Origin: JBBQLG01 sp964251665
GTDB lineage: Bacteria > Bacteroidota > Bacteroidia > Cytophagales > Spirosomataceae
Assembly: GCA_964251665.1 (NCBI GenBank)
Contig: CAXUKO010000012.1
Span: 124,001 to 188,000, forward strand
Direction: 5' to 3'
Length of the DNA stretch: 64,000 nucleotides
Shown here: piece after piece, positions 1-8,488 of the stretch
How positions within the stretch are numbered: the first letter of the stretch is position 1
Layout of the letters: each line of letters starts with the position of its first letter
Notes under the pieces: model-generated
Told to the model about the DNA's origin: nothing
The model's database searches: none
The model's input: the letters and a program-made list of their open reading frames with translations, nothing else
Position numbers and translations under genes: made by a program

Positions 1-1
1 T

Positions 2-865
2 GAAGTACTACCTCTTCCGCTGCGTAAAACGATTAATTCCGCTGATGACGTCATCGCAGCTATTGAGCTCGAATTGGTAAAAATCAATAATCAAGTACGG
101 CTGATTGCTGATTCCATTATTCGAGATGCCGGGGGTATAGTAGCGCAGTTGGGTCAGATTATTGACAGCCACAAAAAGGCACAGGCTGCCATTCAAAGAT
201 TTTTTCAGAATCAAACGATCCCAATCACGAACAACTGTAGCGTGAAATTGACTATCCGGCAGGGAGAACTAAAGCAGGATTGGATTGCAGAATTCGCCGA
301 CCTCATAGACAGCCTTGAGACACCCTTATTTCCATCTACTGCTATTGATGCTGATTCCCTGCGTAACAAAAGAGATGTAACAGACCTGATTAGAACCGCT
401 TTCAAGCAAGCTAATAGTGGCAAAAATCCCGCTATAGACCTCATTTTTGATCCATTCAACTACTATGAGTTATCGTTCGGCATGTACTATGAAAATGGCC
501 AGCCCAACAAAGGTAGTACGGGACAAACGTATGCAGCGTTGGCCCTGTTGAGCATAGCTAGGCTATCTATCATCGAAGCTGGTTCTCCAACCAATCCTGC
601 TCCTGGTTTGCGCATTATGCCCATTGATGAAGCGGAGGGACTTGGTTCAAACTTTACTATGTTGGCTGACATCGCCCGGCAGTATGACTACCAACTGATT
701 GTGATGTCTATCGGGCCGGTTGGTCGCTATCAGGAGAATGAGCAACATGTATACATGCTCCATAAAGATCAAAGCACTGATGAGGCAATAAACTATCCTC
801 CATTTGGCATTTTGAGTGCTCAAGATGCACACCTCTTGACATACCGTTACGATGCAAAAAATTAG
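2..865 (+). CDS. C-terminal part of a MukB/MksB/JetC-like SMC ATPase (5' end outside window)
   Basis: The frame is open from base 2, so this is the tail of a longer protein; the ATG at 74 is internal. The last ~150 residues look like the C-terminal half of an SMC/ABC head. An ABC-signature-like stretch, GSTGQTYAALALL, lies near base 512, and a Walker B strand ending in PIDEAE lies near base 620. The order and the sequence after Walker B resemble MukB/MksB more than classical SMC. The stop overlaps the next gene by 14 nt, so the two are translationally linked. With a JetD-like partner downstream, the likely role is the motor subunit of a Wadjet/MksBEFG-type plasmid-restricting condensin. The family is seen by motif only; a RecN/SbcC-like relative is the alternative. 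The DNA is more AT-rich than the rest of the window. Confidence 0.6.
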   Translation, partial: EVLPLPLRKTINSADDVIAAIELELVKINNQVRLIADSIIRDAGGIVAQLGQIIDSHKKAQAAIQRFFQNQTIPITNNCSVKLTIRQGELKQDWIAEFADLIDSLETPLFPSTAIDADSLRNKRDVTDLIRTAFKQANSGKNPAIDLIFDPFNYYELSFGMYYENGQPNKGSTGQTYAALALLSIARLSIIEAGSPTNPAPGLRIMPIDEAEGLGSNFTMLADIARQYDYQLIVMSIGPVGRYQENEQHVYMLHKDQSTDEAINYPPFGILSAQDAHLLTYRYDAKN

Positions 866-1832
866 CTGGGGAAGCTTGAAGCGGCTACATGATTTATATA
901 TAAATAGAAAATCAACTGCTGCTTTGCATCGTGATAACTTCATTAATACCAATTTTATTGAGCAGAATCGAATGATCCGTCAGAAGCCAGGCGGACAAAA
1001 AATACCTGTCTGGCTACCTACCGTTAAGTTTAATTCATTTTATGAACGCTGGTACATAGAGAAATACCGTGATTTTAAAGATTTCTTTGATAAAAGTTTG
1101 TTACCGCATACTGCTCTGCAAGATTATGAGGAAGACGATATAGCTACGCTGATTTTCGTTTATAACAACCGTGACGAGATTTTGAAGAGTTTGACCACCG
1201 AACGTACTTTTTTGAAGGAGGTATTCAAGAAGGCTATTGACGAAGAGCGAGAATCTAAATACTTTGTCACGCATCCCTCACTAAAAAGAGCCGTTCTTTA
1301 CCTTCTTGGCCGAGAAGAAGAAGGCTTTCCCGACGACGACCCCAAGGATAATCAGTGGCGATTTGTCGTTGATTGCCCTACCGCTAAGTACGTTGTCTTG
1401 TGCGAAAATTTAGACATGCTCAAAACACCCCGTAAGGCCCTTGAACATGATATCGAATTGTGGTATGTAGGAGGTAGTAATACGAAACCCTTGAATCGTT
1501 TGGGAGCCCGACAACTCAATCTACCTTTATTTTATTGCTGTGATTGGGACTATCATGGCCTACTCTTCTATTCACGAATTAAAAAACTGTTGAAAGGGTA
1601 TGAAATTTGTTTACTAATGCCTAGACGTGACGCTCAGCGATTTAGTACCAAATCCAATTACCATAGAAGTGAGTGGAGATATGACGTACCATTTTCGGGC
1701 TTGATTCTGGATGATTTCTCGCCGGAAGCACAGTCAATAATTAACGAATTGATTCAAGTAGACAAATGGATTGAGGAAGAGGGCAATGATGTCGTGGAAA
1801 TGATACTAAATATGGTCCCCAAAAGTGCTTAG
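852..1832 (+). CDS. JetD/MksG-like Toprim nuclease subunit
   Basis: 326 aa. The C-terminal half has a topoisomerase VI-type Toprim pattern. A strand ends in VVLCEN with Glu185, then YVGGSN with LGAR, then YCCDWDYHG with Asp231, Asp233 and His235. This matches the Glu and DxD-HG metal motifs of JetD/MksG (DUF3322/DUF2220), the subunit that cleaves DNA extruded by the SMC complex. The N-terminal ~170 residues are charged and helical, presumably the arm that binds the SMC partner. The ATG overlaps the upstream SMC-like gene by 14 nt. The protein is somewhat shorter than typical JetD, and the surroundings of the motif are divergent (Cys-Cys before DWD). No gene follows on this strand, so it closes the operon. 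The assignment rests on motif order plus context. Confidence 0.6.
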   Translation: MQKISWGSLKRLHDLYINRKSTAALHRDNFINTNFIEQNRMIRQKPGGQKIPVWLPTVKFNSFYERWYIEKYRDFKDFFDKSLLPHTALQDYEEDDIATLIFVYNNRDEILKSLTTERTFLKEVFKKAIDEERESKYFVTHPSLKRAVLYLLGREEEGFPDDDPKDNQWRFVVDCPTAKYVVLCENLDMLKTPRKALEHDIELWYVGGSNTKPLNRLGARQLNLPLFYCCDWDYHGLLFYSRIKKLLKGYEICLLMPRRDAQRFSTKSNYHRSEWRYDVPFSGLILDDFSPEAQSIINELIQVDKWIEEEGNDVVEMILNMVPKSA

Positions 1833-1873
1833 TAACCCATGTAGCTGTTAAAGGCGACCAATGTAAAAGGGCA

Positions 1874-2038
1874 CTAGAAGCTGCAACTCCCCTCGCCAGT
1901 GTAAGTATCTTTTCCCCATATATTCTCTATTCCTTTGCCAAAGAATGGTTTCAGAATTGAATTATCCAGGTTGCGCTTTTTCTTTGGCTTAGTCACCTGC
2001 TCTGATTCACGGGCACTGACAGGCTTTGTCGGTTTCAT
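1874..2038 (-). CDS. Small basic hypothetical protein (54 aa), uncertain
   Basis: An ATG at 2038 opens a 54-codon frame ending at TAG (1874-1876). The N-terminal half is very basic (a KPKKKR run) and the C-terminal half holds aromatic and glycine residues (FFGKGIENIWGKD). It starts 28 nt after the stop of the symporter gene on the same strand, so it could be the last gene of that operon. No family is recognised. It could be a fragment left when the defence island joined the symporter operon, or chance. Confidence 0.3.
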   Translation of the reverse strand: MKPTKPVSARESEQVTKPKKKRNLDNSILKPFFGKGIENIWGKDTYTGEGSCSF

Positions 2039-2066
2039 AAGGCAAGTGTTTATCGTTTACCCAAAT

Positions 2067-3902
2067 CTACGCAAAATAGTACAGCACCCCGACGCTGAAT
2101 GCCGTTAACAGACCCGCCCAGAGGTGATTGTCCTGCCAGATGGGTCCGGCCCCGGCGCGGACGAGTTCGTTGGGTTGTGGGGCGGGTACTTTATCGCGGT
2201 AAAAAAAGAACAGTCCGAAGGTGATCAGCGCGGCCCAGCCCGCAACGGCTTTTGGCGACACATCACCAACAAAAATCAGGCCCAAAAAGACAATCTGAAT
2301 TGCCAGAAATAGCCCAATGGCGCGGAACAATTCACCGGCTTTTACCTCGACCCGAAGTTTGTTGAACCCATCGAAGTTAGCATTTGGGTACACCGTCAGG
2401 CTCAGGCCAACAATGGTCGCTACACTTAGCAAGAAGGTGATGAAAACGCGATGCATGAAGTTGAGCTTAACGCCGAACGTTGCGGCAACGGCGGGTATGT
2501 GAGACAAGCCGTCGTTGTAAATCCACTCGGCCAGCAGACCGTAGAGAGGAGCCAGCACGAGCGCGGCCACGGCAGCTTTGGCACTGGCCCGCTTCCACAT
2601 CACGCCCATAAAAAACGCGACCATAATTCCCGGCGTGAAGTAGGACAACTGCGACGATACCTTCAAAAAGAAGTTGTTCGACCGGTCGGGGGTGTAGGTG
2701 TACAACGCGATGCCGATCGACGCAAACACCATCGCCACAATGGTCAGTCGGCCGAAGCGCAGAATCTGCCGGTCGGTGGCTTTGGGGGTGATGTATTTCT
2801 GGTACACATCCAGCGTGAGCAACGTCGTGGCCGCGTTCATCATCGAATCAACAGACGAAAACGTTGCGGCCGTGAGCCCGGCCAGAATCATACCCGTCAG
2901 CCCAACGCCGGGAGGAATCACCGTTTCCACTAACTTCAGAAAGGCGTTGTCCGAATTAAAATCAGTGCTATTCCCGAAGCGAGCCTGAAACAGGTAGAAA
3001 GCCGCGACGCCCGCCGAAATTGAGAAGAATGGGATGGTCAATTTCAGGAAGCCACTGGCAATGATGCCTTTTCGGGCATCGTCGTCGCTACTGGCGGCCA
3101 GCACGCGCTGCACCAAAAACTGGTTGGTCGTGAAGTTGAAACAGTGCTGGAGCATGAGGCCCGTAAAAATGCCCGTCCACGGTAGGTTCGGGTGATTAGC
3201 GGGCAAGTACAAATGCATTTTCTGGGCGGCACGCGGTACGGCTCCGTCGAGGGCAAGTAAGCCCGAAAACCCGCCAATTTCGGGTTGCGAGAGTGTAAAA
3301 TAGGCGACCGCAAAGCCAGCCGCCAGCATCATTAGGGTCTGGATGGTATCGGTAATAACAATGGACTCCATACCGCCCCAGATGGTATAGCTGCACGTAA
3401 TGGCCCCAATCAGCAGCAGGCCCGTCAGGTACGAAATTTCAAAGGTACTGCCGCCAAAGAGCCATTGTAACGTGATACTGCCTACGTAGAACGCTCCCAC
3501 TAACTGCACCAGAATAATCAGGACCAGCAGGATGGTATAGATCAGCCGGGCGGTCGAGTTGTAGCGTACCTCCAGATATTGCGATAGGGTAAATACTTCG
3601 AGTCGGCGATAGGAGGCCAGAAACACAAAGCAAAGCAGCAGAATGGCGGGAAAGACAATCTCGTAGTGTGCCTGCACGAAGCCAATGGAATAGCCGATGC
3701 CCAGCATCCCGATCAAATGGAATGAGCTGATATTGGTGCCAAACACCGACCCCGCTACGGTCCACCAGCGGATACTGCGACCAGCCAGAAAGTAGTCTTC
3801 GGCATTTTTTTTGCGTAATGCCACGATAATACCCGCCGTGGGCATGATCAGCAGCATTAGCACGAGGACAATCAGATCAATAGTTTCGAGTTGGGATAGC
3901 AT
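2067..3902 (-). CDS. Sodium:solute symporter (SSS family)
   Basis: 611 aa, largely hydrophobic, with about 13-15 membrane segments. Family hallmarks are an early GTNISSFHLIGMLG stretch near residue 55 and the SSS signature around residues 345-370 (TFSSVDSMMNAATTLLTLDVYQ). SSS carriers use a sodium gradient to import sugars, sialic acids, amino acids or vitamins. It is the last large gene of a minus-strand operon with a GH13 glucosidase, LLM monooxygenase and ThuA-like protein, which suggests a sugar or sugar derivative as substrate; that is inference. The gap to the upstream four-helix gene is only 17 nt. Confidence 0.9.
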   Translation of the reverse strand: MLSQLETIDLIVLVLMLLIMPTAGIIVALRKKNAEDYFLAGRSIRWWTVAGSVFGTNISSFHLIGMLGIGYSIGFVQAHYEIVFPAILLLCFVFLASYRRLEVFTLSQYLEVRYNSTARLIYTILLVLIILVQLVGAFYVGSITLQWLFGGSTFEISYLTGLLLIGAITCSYTIWGGMESIVITDTIQTLMMLAAGFAVAYFTLSQPEIGGFSGLLALDGAVPRAAQKMHLYLPANHPNLPWTGIFTGLMLQHCFNFTTNQFLVQRVLAASSDDDARKGIIASGFLKLTIPFFSISAGVAAFYLFQARFGNSTDFNSDNAFLKLVETVIPPGVGLTGMILAGLTAATFSSVDSMMNAATTLLTLDVYQKYITPKATDRQILRFGRLTIVAMVFASIGIALYTYTPDRSNNFFLKVSSQLSYFTPGIMVAFFMGVMWKRASAKAAVAALVLAPLYGLLAEWIYNDGLSHIPAVAATFGVKLNFMHRVFITFLLSVATIVGLSLTVYPNANFDGFNKLRVEVKAGELFRAIGLFLAIQIVFLGLIFVGDVSPKAVAGWAALITFGLFFFYRDKVPAPQPNELVRAGAGPIWQDNHLWAGLLTAFSVGVLYYFA

Positions 3903-3919
3903 TGATAACAGACAAAAAG

Positions 3920-4258
3920 CTATTGCTTTAACGCAACAGCGGTGAATTCACTCAGGAGTACAATAACCATAAAAACAATGGTCGACATCTGGTGGCCCGA
4001 CTTGTACCAGACATACGCCGTGCTACCAAACATGACCAACTGGAACAGCGTCAGGTACGGAACCTCCAGTCGGTGTGTCGATTTGGGCGCGGCAAAGTAT
4101 CCCCACAACGCAATGGCCAGCACCGGTAACCCAATGGCGAGTGTATACCTCCAACCGGGATTTCTCCCGAGCTGATAGCCTCCACGGCCCAGCATATACA
4201 GCATGGTTAGTTCTAACGCAAACGCCACCGCTTGATTCATCAGCTTTAAGACTGTCAT
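3920..4258 (-). CDS. YrdB/DUF2568-like four-helix membrane protein
   Basis: 112 aa with four hydrophobic segments (about residues 8-25, 38-56, 66-84 and 90-108). Length and layout resemble the YrdB/DUF2568 family, whose function is unknown. The ATG overlaps the stop of the ThuA-like gene by 4 nt, so the two are translationally coupled, and the symporter follows 17 nt later. An accessory role to the symporter is possible but not shown. The family assignment is by resemblance. Confidence 0.7.
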   Translation of the reverse strand: MTVLKLMNQAVAFALELTMLYMLGRGGYQLGRNPGWRYTLAIGLPVLAIALWGYFAAPKSTHRLEVPYLTLFQLVMFGSTAYVWYKSGHQMSTIVFMVIVLLSEFTAVALKQ

Positions 4259-5136
4259 CGCTGTCCGTTCGTTTTAGCACCACCCAGCCACAGCAAACTA
4301 TTGATGATCAAGCTATTCTGTTGTTCGCTACCGAATGTAGCCGACAGCTCTTTATTGGTTTTATGCTCATAATCAATATCGTTGTGGCCCATATTCATGT
4401 AGACCATCTTATACTTCCGGTTCGTCCACACCACCGGATAATAGCCACTATGCCAGATTTCATTCGGTTTCGGGCCGGTACCCAATGGGAAACTGGTTGA
4501 ATCGATTGAGGCCAGTATGTCGATATCCGGATTTGTCCGTAAGTCGTTGGTCCACCGGTACCATTCATTGGGTGCTGACCGGAATAGGGTGGGTACGTTC
4601 TTCGTGACGGAATGCTTTGGGTCTTCGACACGCAACACCGCCGATGTGGGTCGCCACGTGTTGCTTTTATACTGGCCCGACCCTAAAAACTCGTTGTGGT
4701 ACCAATCCCAGTTTTGCGGATAGGTAGAGGGCGTTAGGGCAAAGGCGGCAAAATGAAAGCCCATCCAGGCGCCCCCATTTGTCATGTACTGTTGAAAAGC
4801 CGCGCGCTGGGAGAAATCGTCCGGGCGGGTGTCAAGAAACACTACCACCTGGTACTTCGACAGTTCCTCGACATTCAACCGCGCCCAGTCGCTAGTCGAA
4901 TCATACGTAAAGTTGTGCTGACTGGCCGCTTTGGCAAACCACCGATTGGCTTCGTGTACATAACTGATGTGCGCCTGATCGTTTTTGGCCGTGTAGAAGG
5001 CAATCACCTTGAATGGTGCCACACTGGACGGCGGTATACTTGTCCGCACGGTCTTGGCTTGCGCCATACTGCTCGACACAAAGCAGAACAGGCTAAGTAC
5101 ACTCGCCACAATTGCTTTCTTACATAACGGCCCCAT
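4255..5136 (-). CDS. Secreted ThuA-like domain protein
   Basis: 293 aa. The N-terminus has a clear signal peptide (hydrophobic core SVLSLFCFVSSSMAQA). The body fits the ThuA/type I glutamine amidotransferase-like fold: KVIAFYTAKNDQAH at the start, YQVVVFLDT near residue 95, a GGAWMGFHFA segment near residue 120, and a late RKYKMVYMNMGH. ThuA-like proteins are linked to trehalose or other sugar use and many Bacteroidota members are periplasmic. The gene is coupled to the downstream YrdB-like gene and lies 26 nt after the LLM monooxygenase. The substrate is unknown; the operon suggests carbohydrate processing. Confidence 0.85.
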   Translation of the reverse strand: MGPLCKKAIVASVLSLFCFVSSSMAQAKTVRTSIPPSSVAPFKVIAFYTAKNDQAHISYVHEANRWFAKAASQHNFTYDSTSDWARLNVEELSKYQVVVFLDTRPDDFSQRAAFQQYMTNGGAWMGFHFAAFALTPSTYPQNWDWYHNEFLGSGQYKSNTWRPTSAVLRVEDPKHSVTKNVPTLFRSAPNEWYRWTNDLRTNPDIDILASIDSTSFPLGTGPKPNEIWHSGYYPVVWTNRKYKMVYMNMGHNDIDYEHKTNKELSATFGSEQQNSLIINSLLWLGGAKTNGQR

Positions 5137-5162
5137 CGTTTTTAGCGTGATAAGTGAAAACC

Positions 5163-6332
5163 TTAATAGGCCAATGCGCCCGACGTCAACGGCGTCATGG
5201 GCGTTTCTACAGGTCGCCGTCCCTGCACATCAGCCAGACGAACGCTGGGTAGATGCGGAAGTACGAGACGTCCAAAATACGCACTCTCCTCAATGAGCGG
5301 ATAACCCGAGAAAATAAAGGCCCGAATACCCATATCCATGTACCGATTGAGTTGCGTCAGAATCTGCTCCGGTGTACCGACCAGCGCAGCCCCAGCACCC
5401 GACCGGGCCCGACCGATACCGGTCCACAAAATGGGTTCGACAAAGCCGTCATCGTCAGCCTCCTGACGCAGTTCATCCTGCCGTAACACGCCCAACGATT
5501 TACCGTCCTGGGTTCGTTGTTTCAGCGCTTCAGCCTGTTGTGCATCGAATTTACTCATCAACCGCCGGGTGTACGCACGCGCTTCGGCTTCGGTCTCGCG
5601 CACAACCAGGTGAATACGCAGGCCAAAATCAATGGTCCGTCCGTGGCGGGTAGCCCGGGCCGATACATCCTGCATGGTCGCGTAGAGGCTTTCCTCCTTT
5701 TCGGGCCACATCAGAAAAACGTCGCAGTGCTCAGCGCAAACCTCGCGGGCACCGTCGGCAATACCACCGAAGTACAAAAGGGGACCGCCATTTTGCTGGT
5801 AGGGTTTTACCGGATCGGTAGCCATACTCAGCTTGCCATAAACGGGGCCGTCATGTTCAATGCGGTCCTGGGTCCAGGCCTGTTTCAAAATTGTTATGGT
5901 CTCGGCGCAACGCTGATAGCGCCAGGCAGCATCTTCCTTATAACCGGGCAGGTCGGAGTTGATGATGTTAATCGTCAGGCGGCCTTCCAGCAAATGATCC
6001 AGTGTAGCAATGGCCCGCGCCAGTTGAAGTGGATGGGTCTCGCCGGTCCGGATGGCGGTCAGCAAACTAATGTCGTGCGTCAACTGGGAGACGGCCGACG
6101 CAAAGGCAATCGGGTCCTGGCCAACTACGTACGATGTAGGCAGCAGGCAATTCAGAAATCCCTGTTGTTCGGCCGTTAGCAGAATGTCCCGGCAGTGGGC
6201 AAAGCTGCTGCGCCGGTCGGGGTCGAGCTGGCCTAAAAATTCGGTGTCACCCCCGCACAAATCACAAAACCAGGCGATTTCGGCCACGCGGTCGGTAGTG
6301 CGGATGGGGACGGTGCTAATGGTATCAAGCAT
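5163..6332 (-). CDS. LLM-class FMN-dependent monooxygenase (SsuD-like)
   Basis: 389 aa from the chosen ATG at 6332. A longer frame exists, but this ATG overlaps the alpha-glucosidase stop by 8 nt and gives the expected N-terminus. Bacterial-luciferase-fold features are TGETHPLQLARAIATLDHLLEGRLTINIINSD near residues 110-140, GGPLLYFGGIADGA near 200 and GTPEQILTQL near 330. It resembles the alkanesulfonate monooxygenase branch, which uses FMNH2 from a partner reductase. No ssu transport genes or reductase are nearby; instead it sits in a sugar-type operon, so the real substrate is uncertain. Confidence 0.85.
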   Translation of the reverse strand: MLDTISTVPIRTTDRVAEIAWFCDLCGGDTEFLGQLDPDRRSSFAHCRDILLTAEQQGFLNCLLPTSYVVGQDPIAFASAVSQLTHDISLLTAIRTGETHPLQLARAIATLDHLLEGRLTINIINSDLPGYKEDAAWRYQRCAETITILKQAWTQDRIEHDGPVYGKLSMATDPVKPYQQNGGPLLYFGGIADGAREVCAEHCDVFLMWPEKEESLYATMQDVSARATRHGRTIDFGLRIHLVVRETEAEARAYTRRLMSKFDAQQAEALKQRTQDGKSLGVLRQDELRQEADDDGFVEPILWTGIGRARSGAGAALVGTPEQILTQLNRYMDMGIRAFIFSGYPLIEESAYFGRLVLPHLPSVRLADVQGRRPVETPMTPLTSGALAY

Positions 6333-7953
6333 GGTAAATTCGGGCTTCAAAGGGCCGCAACGTGTCTGCCGTATCGGGGTAATTTGATAGTAGGACCGAC
6401 CCGGATGCAGGTATGTCAACGGCTACTGGATTAGCAGAAAAATTCGCCAAAATTACCAAAACCGTTTCCCCTAACCTACGTTCGTACGCCCAAACCGCCG
6501 GGTGGTCGGGCAGCAGATCGTGATACGACCCTTCCCAAATGGCCGGTGCTTTTTTGCGCCAGCGGAGCAGCTTTTTATAGAAGCTCAACACCGAATCATC
6601 CCGCACCTGCTGGTCGGCTACGTTGATTTGGAGATAATTCGGATTCACCTTTAACCAGGGCTTTCCGCTTGTGAAGCCTGCGTTAGGCGTATTGAACCAC
6701 TGCATGGGCGTTCGGGCGTGGTCGCGGGCGATGTAGTTAACTGACTCCAGAAAATCTGCCTCCCGCACCTTACCCGGCCCCACGAGTGCCTTATAGGCAT
6801 TTAGCACCTGCACATCGTTGAACTCCGAAATACTGTTGAAATGGCAGTTGGTCATCCCAATTTCATTGCCCTGGTAAATCGTTGGGGTACCGCGCTGGGT
6901 CAGCAACACGGTAGCCAGCATCGTCGCCGATTCGTATGGATAGTTGACCGGATCACCAAAACGGGAGATGACGCGCGGATTGTCATGATTACCGAAGTAG
7001 ATATTTTGCCAGCCTTCACCCGTTTTGTCGTCCTGCTGAAGAGCCGTATCCCACTTATCAAAAATGGACTTTAATTGCAGTAACGTGTATTCGGGAGCAT
7101 GTTTGGCAAAATGATGTTCATCACGAGGCATGGCATGATCGAAGTGATAAATCATATTCAACTCATGCCGGTCCTTGCCCACGTATAAGTTGGCCTGCTC
7201 CGCCGATATGCCAATGCCCTCACCAATACTCACACAGTCGTACCGGCTCAGCGTTTCGCGGTTCATTTCCCCTAAAAACTCGTGCACACGCGGCCCGTTG
7301 GCATACACCGAGCTATCACCAAAACGACCGGGTGGATAGTTGGGAAAGTTTTGATCCTTCGAGATAAACGGAATGACATCCATCCGAAAGCCATCAACGC
7401 CCTTGTCGAGCCAGAAGCGCATGAGTGAGTAGACCTCCTCGCGCAGTTTCGGATTCTCCCAATTCAGGTCGGGTTGTTTATCGAGAAACAGATGCAGGTA
7501 ATACTCTCCCGTGGCTTCGTCAAGCGTCCAGGCGGAACCAGAGAAGATGGATAGCCAGTCGTTGGGTTCCTCTCGCCAGATGTAATAATCCCGGTATGGG
7601 TTGTCCTTGGTCTTGCGGCTCTCCTGAAACCACCGATGCTCGTCGGAACTGTGGTTGACGACCAGGTCCAGCATCAGTTTCATGCCGCGTTTATGAACGC
7701 CCGTTAGCAGTTCGTCGAAGTCATCCATCGTGCCAAACTCGGTCATGATGGCTTCGTAATCCGACACGTCGTAGCCGTTATCGGCGTTGGGCGACTGGAA
7801 GATGGGACTGACCCAGAGGATATCGACGCCTAAATCGTGCAGATAGTCCAGCTTCTGAATGATGCCAATGAGATCACCCACGCCGTCGCCGTCAGAGTCA
7901 TTGAAACTGCGGGGATAAATCTGGTAAATAACGGATGATTTATAATCAGGCAT
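6325..7953 (-). CDS. GH13 alpha-glucosidase / oligo-1,6-glucosidase
   Basis: 542 aa with no signal peptide, so cytoplasmic. It starts VIYQIYPRSFNDSDGDGVGDL, typical of GH13 exo-glucosidases with the DSDGDGVGDL calcium-site loop. Catalytic residues are visible: nucleophile Asp192 in GFRMDVI, acid/base Glu245 in SIGEG, and Asp324 in GNHDNPR. It hydrolyses alpha-1,6 or alpha-1,4 ends of short glucosides; alpha-glucosidase and trehalose-6-phosphate hydrolase are close relatives. It heads a compact operon with the LLM enzyme (8-nt overlap), ThuA-like protein and symporter. Confidence 0.93.
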   Translation of the reverse strand: MPDYKSSVIYQIYPRSFNDSDGDGVGDLIGIIQKLDYLHDLGVDILWVSPIFQSPNADNGYDVSDYEAIMTEFGTMDDFDELLTGVHKRGMKLMLDLVVNHSSDEHRWFQESRKTKDNPYRDYYIWREEPNDWLSIFSGSAWTLDEATGEYYLHLFLDKQPDLNWENPKLREEVYSLMRFWLDKGVDGFRMDVIPFISKDQNFPNYPPGRFGDSSVYANGPRVHEFLGEMNRETLSRYDCVSIGEGIGISAEQANLYVGKDRHELNMIYHFDHAMPRDEHHFAKHAPEYTLLQLKSIFDKWDTALQQDDKTGEGWQNIYFGNHDNPRVISRFGDPVNYPYESATMLATVLLTQRGTPTIYQGNEIGMTNCHFNSISEFNDVQVLNAYKALVGPGKVREADFLESVNYIARDHARTPMQWFNTPNAGFTSGKPWLKVNPNYLQINVADQQVRDDSVLSFYKKLLRWRKKAPAIWEGSYHDLLPDHPAVWAYERRLGETVLVILANFSANPVAVDIPASGSVLLSNYPDTADTLRPFEARIYHA

Positions 7954-7957
7954 AGGC

Positions 7958-8116
7958 TTATTTCTCCGGGTCAGATTTACCTTCTACGCCATCTTGCTCC
8001 TGCGATTCTATAGTCTCCAAAAATGTGACCAGTACACGCACCGACCCCTGAAAAGGCGGTAATTCGTGTAACGTTACCTGCCCGTTTTCGTAGACGCCCT
8101 CGATAGTATGTAGCAT
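7958..8116 (-). CDS. Small antitoxin-like protein (DUF104/YENGQVTL type)
   Basis: 52 aa from the ATG at 8116; a longer upstream frame is unlikely because the conserved part begins MLHTIEGVYENGQVTL. The motif 'GxYExGxVxLxExPP' is typical of small beta-rich antitoxin-like proteins often paired with PIN toxins. No PIN gene is adjacent; the next gene, 4 nt on, is the alpha-glucosidase. It is therefore an orphan, either a solitary antitoxin-like regulator or a leader gene of the sugar operon. Confidence 0.6.
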   Translation of the reverse strand: MLHTIEGVYENGQVTLHELPPFQGSVRVLVTFLETIESQEQDGVEGKSDPEK

Positions 8117-8488
8117 ATATACCCTGCGTTTCGGTTTAGTACAGCTTCTTATAAACCCTGTTTCTTGATAACGAGTGACCCGAGGGTCTTCACATTGTAG
8201 CATCCATCTATACTGACGCTACGCGATGAAGACCTTACGGGCCACTTTATACCACTACAGACTAACACTACTTATGCTCTACTAAACTAAATATTGGTTA
8301 GATAGTAAGCGTACCCCGTCAAAAGCTGTACGGTGCTTTTGTAACCCAGACGCCCACGTCTGGCTGCAATTGGTATCTTAGTTACTGGTCGACGACCAGA
8401 CGTAGGCGTCTGGGTTACAAAAGCACTGGGCTACAACTACGGTAATGTTTACTTTTCGAATCAATGAAGCGCTATTGTCCTCTTCAGA
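8117..8488. other. 372-nt intergenic region
   Basis: This lies between the operon start at 8116 and the 3' end of a TonB receptor gene. Its one clear structure is the REP-like inverted repeat at 8333-8426. The rest (8117-8332) should contain the promoter of the minus-strand sugar operon. I saw no exact TAnnTTTG element there and no further reading frame worth reporting. Confidence 0.6.
8333..8426. repeat. REP-like inverted doublet, 31-nt arms
   Basis: The arms 8333-8363 and 8396-8426 are reverse complements with one mismatch, separated by 32 nt. Each arm carries its own small palindrome (CAGACG/CGTCTG around four bases) next to GTAACCC. This is the layout of REP/BIME elements moved by RAYT transposases: two inverted copies of a palindromic unit between genes. 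A 13/14 match to the same word occurs at 24859-24872. No RAYT gene is in the window. Confidence 0.65.
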
